Shown here: piece by piece, positions 1 to 6,635 of the stretch | How positions within the stretch are numbered: the stretch's first letter is position 1 | Layout: every line of letters begins with the position of its first letter | DNA from: Amycolatopsis solani | GTDB taxonomy: Bacteria; Actinomycetota; Actinomycetes; Mycobacteriales; Pseudonocardiaceae | Assembly (NCBI RefSeq): GCF_033441515.1 | Contig: NZ_JAWQJT010000002.1 | Location: 1,426,001 to 1,490,000, forward strand | Direction: 5' to 3' | DNA: 64,000 nt | Made by a program: the position numbers and the translations under genes | Notes under the pieces: generated by a model | What the model was told of the DNA's origin: nothing | Databases searched by the model: none | The model's input: only the letters and a program-made list of their open reading frames with translations

Positions 1-350
1 GCCTGACGTTCGACCACCACGAGGCCAACCCGGACTTCATCCGGCTGGTCAGCATCGAGAACATCCACCGCGCCGAGCACCTGGCGCAGTCGCGGATCCT
101 GGCCGGCCTGGCCGACCCCGCCCTCGGCGGCATCACCCGCATCCTCGAGCGCGGCCGCGCGTCGGGCCGGTTCCGCGCGGACGCCGACCCGCTCGACATC
201 CACATGCTGATCAGCTCGTTCTGCGTGTTCCGGCTGGCGAACCGCCACACGTTCCAGGCGATCTTCGGCCGCGACATGCTGGACGCTTCGCGGCGCGAGC
301 ACTACCGGACCATGCTCGGCGACCTGGTGATCGACTACCTGACCGCTTGA
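1..350 (+). CDS. TetR/AcrR-family regulator, C-terminal part (5' end outside window)
   Basis: The open frame enters from the left edge and stops with TGA at 348-350, giving about 115 residues. The visible part is helical and matches the ligand-binding half of TetR-type repressors: a stretch reading NPDFIRLVSIENIHRAEHL, then a hydrophobic helix, and DLVIDYL at the end. The N-terminal helix-turn-helix lies outside the window. It is followed, on the same strand, by a transporter gene 277 bp away, which it could control; that link is inference from position only. Confidence 0.8.
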   Translation, partial: LTFDHHEANPDFIRLVSIENIHRAEHLAQSRILAGLADPALGGITRILERGRASGRFRADADPLDIHMLISSFCVFRLANRHTFQAIFGRDMLDASRREHYRTMLGDLVIDYLTA

Positions 351-423
351 GCGGACCAGCCTTCAGCCATCTTGCCCCGCGGGCTCGAGCAGGGGCGGCC
401 CGCGCACCGGGCGACGCCGCCGT

Positions 424-478
424 GGTCGCGAATGACTCATTCGGGACCGCCAAGGCCGCGAATGAGTCATTCGCGACC
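424..478. repeat. Dispersed palindromic repeat, GAATGACTCATTC type
   Basis: Two perfect 20-bp inverted arms (424-443 and 459-478) carry the core GAATGACTCATTC / GAATGAGTCATTC and are separated by a 15-bp spacer. The same core recurs at 40876-40928 and 43805-43857. The repeat lies between the TetR tail and the transporter gene. Its function is unknown. It is too long for an ordinary repressor site and has no U-tract, so it is not a classical terminator. Confidence 0.9.
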
Positions 479-523
479 TTCGGGGCCCCGCCGAGGCGAC
501 GACGGACCGCACCGAACCGCCTC

Positions 524-575
524 TTGACACCCGGGCCACGGTCTCGCACTCTCTATTAACTAACTAGACCGTACA
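524..575 (+). promoter_or_regulatory. Possible promoter/operator of the MHS transporter
   Basis: An exact TTGACA lies at 524-529, followed by an unusually AT-rich stretch for this genome (554-575) containing the direct repeat TAACTAAC. No good -10 hexamer sits at 16-18 bp from TTGACA, so the exact promoter is uncertain. The AT-rich repeat could be an operator for the neighbouring TetR protein. Confidence 0.3.
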
Positions 576-627
576 TTGCTTCCGCCGACTCTGAGCAACG
601 AAGCACGGACGTCAGGAGCTCATCCCC

Positions 628-1947
628 GTGACCGGATCGATGCCCCGCAAGGCGGCGCTGGCCGCCTGGATCGGCAGCGCGCTCGAGTACTACGACTTCT
701 TCATCTACGGCACCGCCGCCGCGCTGGTGTTCAACAAGGTGTTCTTCCCCGCCTCCTCCCCCGCCACCGGCACCCTGCTGGCGCTGGCCACGTTCGGCGT
801 CGGGTACCTCGCCCGGCCGGTCGGCGCCTTCATCCTCGGGCACGTCGGCGACCGGTTCGGCCGCAAGCGCGTCCTGGTCTTCACCCTCCTGCTGATGGGC
901 GTGGCCACGTTCTGCGTCGGCTGCCTGCCGACCTACGCGAGCGTCGGCGTCCTGGCTCCGGTGCTGCTCGTGATCCTGCGCCTGCTGCAGGGACTTTCGG
1001 CGGCCGGCGAGCAGGCGGGCGCGAACTCGATGTCGCTCGAACACGCCCCCGAGGGGCGCCGCGCGTACTTCACCAGCTTCACCCTCAGCGGCACGCAAGC
1101 CGGGCAGATCCTGGCCACCGCGATCTTCCTCCCGGTCGCCGCGCTCCCCCAGGCGCAGCTGCTGACGTGGGGCTGGCGGGTGCCGTTCTGGTGCAGCGCG
1201 CTGGTCGTGGTCGTCGGCTTCGTGATCCGCCGCAAGCTCGACGAGACGCCGGTGTTCGAGCGCACCGAGGTCGCGAAGCTCCCGGTCGCGCTGTTGTTCC
1301 GGCACCACTGGGTGGACGTCCTGCGGGTGGTCGTCGCGGCGACGATCGCTTCGGTGAGCACGATCTTCACCGTCTACGCGCTCAGCTACGCGGTCAACAC
1401 GATCGGCCTCGCGCGCACCCCGATGCTGTGGGTGGGCGTGCTCGCCAACGTCGTCGCGCTGGCCGCGATCCCGCTGCTGGCCCGGCTCGCCGACCGCGTC
1501 GGGCGGAAGCCGGTGTTCATCGCCGGCTGCCTGGCCTGCGGGGTGCTGATCTTCCCGTACCTGTGGTCGATTTCGATCGGCTCGTACGCGCTGCTGTTCG
1601 TGCTCGGCATCGTGCTCTTCGGCGTCGCGTACTCCGGGGTCAACGGCGTCTGGCCGTCCCTCTACGGCGAGATGTTCAGCGCCCGCGTCCGCCTCTCGGG
1701 CATGGCGATCGGCACCCAGATCGGCTTCGCGGTCGCGGGCTTCGCCCCGAGCGTGGTGGCGGCGATCGGCTCGGGCAAGGAGGACTGGCTGGGCGTCGCG
1801 ATCTTCACGGCCGCGGTCTGCCTGGTCGCGGCCGGCGCCGCGGCCACGGCGCGGGAGACCTACCGGGTGCCGACCGCCCAGCTGGGCGGCAAGGAGACCA
1901 CCACGCCGTCACCGTCCACAGTGGTCGCCTCCACTGTGGACGGCTGA
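628..1947 (+). CDS. MFS transporter, metabolite:H+ symporter (MHS) type
   Basis: This 439-residue membrane protein of about 12 helices belongs to the major facilitator superfamily. The opening RKAALAAWIGSALEYYDFF and the loop GDRFGRKRVLV after the second helix are hallmarks of the MHS branch, which includes proline/betaine, shikimate and alpha-ketoglutarate symporters. It should import a small organic acid or zwitterion across the cytoplasmic membrane with protons; the substrate cannot be told. The GTG start at 628 follows AGGAG with good spacing; an in-frame ATG lies four codons later. The upstream TetR gene is a plausible regulator. Confidence 0.88.
   Translation: MTGSMPRKAALAAWIGSALEYYDFFIYGTAAALVFNKVFFPASSPATGTLLALATFGVGYLARPVGAFILGHVGDRFGRKRVLVFTLLLMGVATFCVGCLPTYASVGVLAPVLLVILRLLQGLSAAGEQAGANSMSLEHAPEGRRAYFTSFTLSGTQAGQILATAIFLPVAALPQAQLLTWGWRVPFWCSALVVVVGFVIRRKLDETPVFERTEVAKLPVALLFRHHWVDVLRVVVAATIASVSTIFTVYALSYAVNTIGLARTPMLWVGVLANVVALAAIPLLARLADRVGRKPVFIAGCLACGVLIFPYLWSISIGSYALLFVLGIVLFGVAYSGVNGVWPSLYGEMFSARVRLSGMAIGTQIGFAVAGFAPSVVAAIGSGKEDWLGVAIFTAAVCLVAAGAAATARETYRVPTAQLGGKETTTPSPSTVVASTVDG
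1912..1943 (+). terminator. Hairpin at the end of the transporter gene
   Basis: Perfect 13-bp arms (1912-1924 and 1931-1943, reading CCGTCCACAGTGG and its complement) are separated by a 6-bp loop and overlap the last codons and stop of the transporter. There is no T-run, as is common for actinobacterial terminators. Each arm contains the recurrent motif TCCACWGTGG, so it may instead be a pair of sites for a DNA-binding protein. Confidence 0.5.
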
Positions 1948-2379
1948 CGGCGCGCCCGGCTGCAGCGGCCGGCGCCCGCACCGCGGTCCAGAACTCCGCG
2001 CCGACGGTCGCGAGGCCGCCGGGTTCCACACCCGCCCGGAGGCCTCGGACCTCGGCCGTACACGAGTTGCTGACCTCCAGCACGCCACCCCGCCGTCGGA
2101 CCGAACGCGGTCACCAGACCGAACTCGAGCCGGTCGCCGTCACGCGGCGGGTGACCTTGCCACGGAGCCGGGCGCCGCCCGCGCCCTTCGCGACGTACCG
2201 AGGCGTGTGGCAGCGACGACTCGGATCGAAGGCAACTTCCATCGCCCGACCAGTCACGATTCCGCCGCACGGCCAACCGCGCACCGGCGCCACCGAGGGC
2301 CTCGAGGAAGGGCTGCGCGGCGGGCCGCCGGTATCGAGAACGGGCGAACCCGCTCACACATTCGATGCCAGCTCCCGGA
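1948..2379. other. 432-bp stretch without an intact gene
   Basis: No convincing gene is present. On the minus strand, broken frames near 2270-2110 and 2080-1970 faintly resemble the cysteine-containing beta-sandwich tail of secreted actinobacterial hydrolases (pieces such as RCHTPRYVA and GLVTAFG), which would mean a decayed remnant. The resemblance is weak and spans several frames. Confidence 0.25.
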
Positions 2380-3204
2380 CTACGCACCTTCGTCGTACTC
2401 GGACCAAGGCGGGACGCGGCCGTTCCCGTTTCGCAGGAAGCTGTGCGGCTCGAGCAGCAGCGACTGGATCCGGGGGAAGAGGTTCGTCAGCGGCGTGCGG
2501 CAGCGGGCGTCCCAGGCCCACAGCCAGTCGACCATGTCGTCCACGGAGTTCAGCACCCGATCCTCCGGGCCGCCGTTGTCGAAGCGGGCGTGGAACCGCT
2601 GCGCCGCACCGTGGTCGCCGAGCTGCCGGAAGTACTCGTCCGCCTTTCCCATCACCATCACGAAGACTCGCTCGACCAGGTTGACGACGTTCTCCGAGGT
2701 GGCCGGCACACCCGTCTCGGTCAGCAGGTCGAGAAAGAAGCCCGGGTACAGGACCGGAACCGCCCGGGCGCTCGGTGCGGTCGTGGCGGCGGTGACCGGT
2801 GACCCTTTCCGGGCCAGCTTCTCGAGCGACTCACCCACCGAGTAGGCGACGCCGGGCCGCTGGAACTTCACGACGGTTCCGGGCCCTTCGACCACCAGGT
2901 AGTACGAGCCGGTCTGGGTCGGCCGCACGTCTACATCACGGATCTCCTCCGGTGTGACGGACCGGTGCAGCACCCGTCCGCCCTTGCGGGTGACGAGCAA
3001 CCGGCGGTCGGTCACGACGAGGATGTAGGTCGCTGTGAAGTCCTCCACGGCGATGAGCTGGACGGTCTCGCCTTCCTGGAGATACGACCTGATCTCGTGC
3101 TGGCCCTTGGCGACCATCCGGCGGTGGTGTGACGCATCACCGACCAACGCCGCACGGAAGTCCTCCGACAACGATTCTCCGCCTCCGAAGAGTCCCACGA
3201 CCAT
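2380..3204 (-). CDS. PH-like domain protein of unknown function
   Basis: A protein of 274 residues. Residues about 35-115 look like a bacterial PH/GRAM-like beta-barrel: a run of short strands including TYILVVTDRRLLVTRK followed by YYLVVEGPGTVVKF. The remainder is helical and ends in a Trp-rich stretch (DWLWAWDAR). The ATG at 3204 is chosen because AAGGAGA precedes it; the open frame extends further upstream, but without coding character and across the start of the divergent gene. It is transcribed away from the Nudix/cyclase pair, sharing about 106 bp of upstream DNA. A lipid- or protein-sensing role in the island is possible but not shown. Confidence 0.7.
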   Translation of the reverse strand: MVVGLFGGGESLSEDFRAALVGDASHHRRMVAKGQHEIRSYLQEGETVQLIAVEDFTATYILVVTDRRLLVTRKGGRVLHRSVTPEEIRDVDVRPTQTGSYYLVVEGPGTVVKFQRPGVAYSVGESLEKLARKGSPVTAATTAPSARAVPVLYPGFFLDLLTETGVPATSENVVNLVERVFVMVMGKADEYFRQLGDHGAAQRFHARFDNGGPEDRVLNSVDDMVDWLWAWDARCRTPLTNLFPRIQSLLLEPHSFLRNGNGRVPPWSEYDEGA

Positions 3205-3310
3205 TCTCCTTCCCTTGGACAAGACAGCAAACCTCTGGTCAGTCGACGTTTCGGCAAGAGCTGTTACGATCACGGGGTCACGATTCCGGGACGACGGGAG
3301 GCTTGTGACC

Positions 3311-4000
3311 GTGCAAACTCGACCGGAAATCCTCTGGGGTCGCCGGGACCGGGTGCGGATCTCGTTCAGTGTCCTGCTCCGCCTCGCCGACGACGACCGT
3401 TTCGTGCTGTTCGACTCTCCCAAACGCCCAGGCGCTTTCGGACCGCCGGGCGGGGTCGTCAAATTCTTCCCGCCTGCCGGAAGAATTCTGGATGACCTCG
3501 GTTTCCAGCCCGAGCGCACCGGTTCCACGCCGCGAAAACTCAAAGCGGACCTTCGTGGCACCCTCCCCGCCGGTGCGTTGCGGCGATTCCGGACGTGGTT
3601 CGCCTCCGGCACGTACCGGGAGACAGCGGACGAGTGCCTGCGCCGCGAACTGCGCGAAGAACTCGCCGAGGTCGGCATCCAAGGCCTGGACCGCGCCGTT
3701 TCGGAATTGGAGTTCACCTCCGTGCGCACTGTGCGAGAGGGTCCGCACTCCGTGCCGGGAAAGAATTACCGGCAGCTGCGAGGGTTCGACATCCGCGATC
3801 TGGCGATGACGAATTCCGCCGCACAGCGCCTGAGCAGGGAGTTGACCGGAGCGGGTGAAGACGACGAGTACCCCGGCGTGCTGCTGGCCGGCTTCGACGA
3901 CATCGCACACGGCAGGCTCGAGCGCGCCCTGATCGCCCCGCAGAGCGCATTCCTCACCGGTCCGTCGCGGCTCACGCCGGACCTGCCGCCGCTCCGATGA
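3311..4000 (+). CDS. Nudix-like protein (resembles SMODS-associated Nudix domains)
   Basis: About 229 residues. A Nudix-type catalytic helix is visible: after GTYRETADEC comes RRELREELAEVG, with the REL-x-EE core of the family intact, although the first conserved Gly is replaced. The N-terminal strand region contains GAFGPPGGVVKFF, the usual Gly-rich strand before the Nudix helix. Proteins of this kind are known from nucleotide-signalling conflict systems, where they may sense or hydrolyse nucleotides; the specific function here is inference. GGGAGG at 3296-3301 fits GTG 3311 with 9-nt spacing; GTG 3305 is a less well spaced alternative. The stop overlaps the next gene by 4 nt, so the two are translationally coupled. 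Confidence 0.65.
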   Translation: MQTRPEILWGRRDRVRISFSVLLRLADDDRFVLFDSPKRPGAFGPPGGVVKFFPPAGRILDDLGFQPERTGSTPRKLKADLRGTLPAGALRRFRTWFASGTYRETADECLRRELREELAEVGIQGLDRAVSELEFTSVRTVREGPHSVPGKNYRQLRGFDIRDLAMTNSAAQRLSRELTGAGEDDEYPGVLLAGFDDIAHGRLERALIAPQSAFLTGPSRLTPDLPPLR

Positions 4001-5133
4001 CCCGATCCGAGAGCCGCTCCGCCGAGTTGCGGACCCCCTCCCGCAAACGCGCCCTCGGCGAGGTACGGCTCGGCCTGCCTTCCGCTCACGTGGCTGAACC
4101 GGACGAGCTGACCTCCGAAGTGCCCGCAGGTTCGGGACTGGTGGAGATCCGCCAGAAGTTCACCCTGGCGCTTTCCTGGCACCGCGCGCGGATCGCCGCT
4201 GCGTACCTGATCACGGAGTTCTCCGATCCGCGGGTACGGGTGCGGGAGCTCTCGGGTGTGACGACCGGTCCCGCCACGGAGATGGCCGTCTCGGAACTGC
4301 CGCAAGGCTGCGGGTGGCTCGTGGGCGATCCGCTCGGAGTGGCCGCAGCGGCTCAGGCCGGTGAAACCAAGGTCAAGCTGTGGGTACCCCGGGACCTCGC
4401 CGAGCTGACCGGTGTCAACCGGCTCGACAGCACGATCCTGCGCCCGGCCTGGAGCCGTCGGCGGCTTCACGCGGGCACCAGCCCGGTCCCGTTCTCGGTC
4501 GCACTGCCACCCGGGTGGGCGCAGCGACCGTTGCCCCAGCCGCAGCCGGTCAGCAGCCGGAGGCCGGCGGTGCGCCTCTGCATGGCCGCCGACACCGAGC
4601 ACTACGGACGGTTCACGACAGGAGAAGCAGCGCGGTCGCAGGAACGGCTTGTGGAGGTTCTGGCCAAGGCACGCCGCAACGCCGGGATAGCCGAGCCGGA
4701 TGTCGACCTCCAGCCCTCCGGCGATGGCCAGTTCGCCATCCTGCCGACAGGCCTCGACGAGACGACCGTCATCCCCCGGCTCGTCGACGGCGTTCGCGCC
4801 GCGCTGGCGACCGTCAACGCCGACCTGAGCGACCGGGCGCGGCTGCGGCTCCGAGTCGCGCTGCACCGAGGGCACGTCGCCCCCGGGGTGAACGGCTGGG
4901 TCGGTGCCGTGACGGTCGGCGTGCACCGGCTGCTCGACTGCGAGCCGGTGCGCAGCAGGCTCGCCCGGGATCGTGCCTCCGACGTCGCACTGATCGTTTC
5001 GGACGTGCTCTTCAACGACGTCATCGTCGCCGGCACCGAAGGTCTCGACCCGGCGGATTTCGAACCGGTCGAAGCGGTCCTGCCGGACAAGGACTTCGCC
5101 GAACGCGCGTGGGTGCTGGTGCCGCGACGCTGA
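3997..5133 (+). CDS. Class III nucleotidyl-cyclase-like protein
   Basis: 378 residues, in two halves. Residues 1-190 form an unrecognised N-terminal domain. Residues about 195-378 match a cyclase-homology domain common in actinobacterial signalling proteins: CMAADTEHYGRF, then SGDGQFAILP, RLRLRVALHRGHV, a Val-Gly strand and SDVLFNDVIV before a final AWVLVP. Asp residues in AAD and GDG stand where metal-binding Asp residues sit in class III cyclases, so activity is conceivable. The ATG overlaps the Nudix stop (ATGA), pairing a possible nucleotide producer with a possible nucleotide hydrolase or sensor. It converges with the CHAT gene, with only 5 bp between the stops. Confidence 0.65.
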   Translation: MTRSESRSAELRTPSRKRALGEVRLGLPSAHVAEPDELTSEVPAGSGLVEIRQKFTLALSWHRARIAAAYLITEFSDPRVRVRELSGVTTGPATEMAVSELPQGCGWLVGDPLGVAAAAQAGETKVKLWVPRDLAELTGVNRLDSTILRPAWSRRRLHAGTSPVPFSVALPPGWAQRPLPQPQPVSSRRPAVRLCMAADTEHYGRFTTGEAARSQERLVEVLAKARRNAGIAEPDVDLQPSGDGQFAILPTGLDETTVIPRLVDGVRAALATVNADLSDRARLRLRVALHRGHVAPGVNGWVGAVTVGVHRLLDCEPVRSRLARDRASDVALIVSDVLFNDVIVAGTEGLDPADFEPVEAVLPDKDFAERAWVLVPRR

Positions 5134-5138
5134 CCCGC

Positions 5139-6392
5139 TCACGGTTTTTGGTAGAGCACCGGGACGTACCGACTGTGCGGGCGCTCGTCGTCCAGCGCCA
5201 TCGCGTTCCGGCCCTTCACGAACGCGCGCTCGATCGGCAGCCCGGCGGCCAACGCCTGGTAGAACCCGACGCTGAAGAGCGTCGCCGACTCGTCACCCAC
5301 CCAACTGCGCATGCCGATGACGTAGCTGATGTGCTCGGCGAGCGCCTCGGCCAGCTGCGCGCTGTGGCAGGCGTTGACGATCACGCATTCCACGATCGCC
5401 GAGACGTCTTCGAACACCGCTGCCAGGCCCGGGACCGACCACGGCCGGCTCTCACCGCCCGCGCCCTGGCCCAGGAACCGGCCGTCGTCGTTGCCGTGCC
5501 CCGACATATGCACGATCCGCGGCGAAAAGTCGAGCAGTGCCTGGGTCAGATCCGGCGCACGCAGCGCACCCCGTTCGTGGATCACGAACCGATCCCGGTA
5601 AACGCCGCCACGGAGCGCGTTGCGCACGTCCCGCAGTTCCTCCTCCAAGCCCACGCGCTGACTGTCGGTCGGGTTCGCGGCCAGGAACAGGATTTCCACG
5701 CCCCCGGACTGTTCTTGCCCCAGGTGTCCCACCGCGATCGTACGGCGTACCTTGCGCTCGATCCGCCCGCCGGGCCCGCCCGCGCACACCGCCGTGAGGT
5801 GCACGGGCACGGCCCGTCCCGGTTCTCTGGCGAGGATGTGGAATTCGAACGGCTCGCGCTCACCAGGCGGGAGGTGACCGAGCGGGACTACGACGCCCTT
5901 CGGGTCGACGGAGAACGGCCCTTCGAGTCCGAGCCGTCCCCAGGTGATGGTCGCGGCTCCGGTGTTCACGATCTCGCCTTTGATGCTGTCCCATTCCCCG
6001 CACGCGACGCGCGCCGTGGACAGTTCGATCTCGAAGTTCGGCGGCGCCGACGGCGGAACCACCACGGGCGCCGCCACTTCGAGCACCGCCTCGAAATCGG
6101 TGATGCGGTGCCCCTCCCCGAATTCGTCGCGGAACGAGAAGTTCGTACTGGTCGCCGCCCAGGAGCCCGGACGCAGCGGCCGAACCTTGACCGTGGCCGT
6201 CCACTCGGCACCGGCTTCGAGCCGCGGCACCGCGAACTCCTTGTTCCCGCGCAAAGCCGGAACCTGGGCCGGCAGGCGCAGCACGAAGTGGATGTTCGTG
6301 CACATCCGCAGTCCGTCGTTGCGCAGCCGCACGACGATGGTGGCGTCCTCGTCGACGTGGAGCGCGGTCGCGGTGACTTCGGCGCGGATCAC
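5139..6392 (-). CDS. CHAT-domain caspase-like protease with N-terminal beta-sandwich domains
   Basis: 417 residues. The N-terminal ~230 residues look like two Ig/CARDB-type beta-sandwich repeats (VVRLRNDGLRMCTNIHF; KGEIVNTGAATITWG). The C-terminal ~170 residues are a CHAT (clan CD) peptidase: IVHMSGHGNDDG supplies the catalytic His (about residue 299) and VIVNACHSAQ the catalytic Cys (about residue 342). CHAT proteases act as effectors or signalling proteases in bacterial immune and death systems. The chosen GTG at 6392 overlaps the stop of the zinc-finger gene by 4 nt; the open frame extends upstream but through that gene. It is the last gene of a leftward operon running from 10079. Confidence 0.82.
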   Translation of the reverse strand: MIRAEVTATALHVDEDATIVVRLRNDGLRMCTNIHFVLRLPAQVPALRGNKEFAVPRLEAGAEWTATVKVRPLRPGSWAATSTNFSFRDEFGEGHRITDFEAVLEVAAPVVVPPSAPPNFEIELSTARVACGEWDSIKGEIVNTGAATITWGRLGLEGPFSVDPKGVVVPLGHLPPGEREPFEFHILAREPGRAVPVHLTAVCAGGPGGRIERKVRRTIAVGHLGQEQSGGVEILFLAANPTDSQRVGLEEELRDVRNALRGGVYRDRFVIHERGALRAPDLTQALLDFSPRIVHMSGHGNDDGRFLGQGAGGESRPWSVPGLAAVFEDVSAIVECVIVNACHSAQLAEALAEHISYVIGMRSWVGDESATLFSVGFYQALAAGLPIERAFVKGRNAMALDDERPHSRYVPVLYQKP

Positions 6393-6634
6393 CGCGACGC
6401 CCAATCCATCAGCGGGGCCCGGGCGTGGTGCGCCCGACGACAGCTTTCGCAGTGGATCGCGATCCGATCCGTGGGGATGAGTCCGTCGGAGTCGGTCGCC
6501 GCGAAGGCATCGTCGACGACGGCCAGCTGATGCTGCCGGCAAAGCCGCTTGCCGCAGTGGTGACAGACGGCGTCGATCACCACGTTCCCCTCGTCGTCTT
6601 CCCTGACGTTGCAGTCACTGCACTCCCAGGCCAT
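6389..6634 (-). CDS. Small stand-alone zinc-finger protein
   Basis: An 81-residue protein made almost entirely of a metal-binding module: CSDC, then VCHHCGKRLCRQH, then HCESCRRAHH. The same CHHCGxxLCxxH pattern forms the N-terminus of the adjacent larger membrane protein, so this is probably a separate copy of that domain. The start is preceded by GGGAGGAG and lies one nucleotide after the stop of the upstream gene; the stop overlaps the CHAT start. It could act as an adaptor between the membrane protein and the CHAT protease. Confidence 0.75.
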   Translation of the reverse strand: MAWECSDCNVREDDEGNVVIDAVCHHCGKRLCRQHQLAVVDDAFAATDSDGLIPTDRIAIHCESCRRAHHARAPLMDWASR

Positions 6635-6635
6635 C

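Noticed and set aside
424..478. Rho-independent terminator
   Set aside because: The arms are interrupted by a 15-bp spacer and there is no T-tract; the repeated occurrence in unrelated contexts argues for a dispersed element.
347..559. 70-residue plus-strand frame running through the first palindrome
   Set aside because: No ribosome-binding site and no coupling to neighbours; the NDSF/NESF coding is a consequence of the palindrome.
556..1308. Long minus-strand open frame opposite the transporter, and many similar long opposite frames elsewhere
   Set aside because: These are shadow frames typical of GC-rich codon bias: low-complexity Arg/Gly/Ala/Pro or Asp/Glu/Val-rich translations with no domain and no ribosome-binding site.
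1948..2379. Decayed secreted hydrolase on the minus strand
   Set aside because: Similarity consists of short fragments in several frames; too weak to report as a pseudogene.
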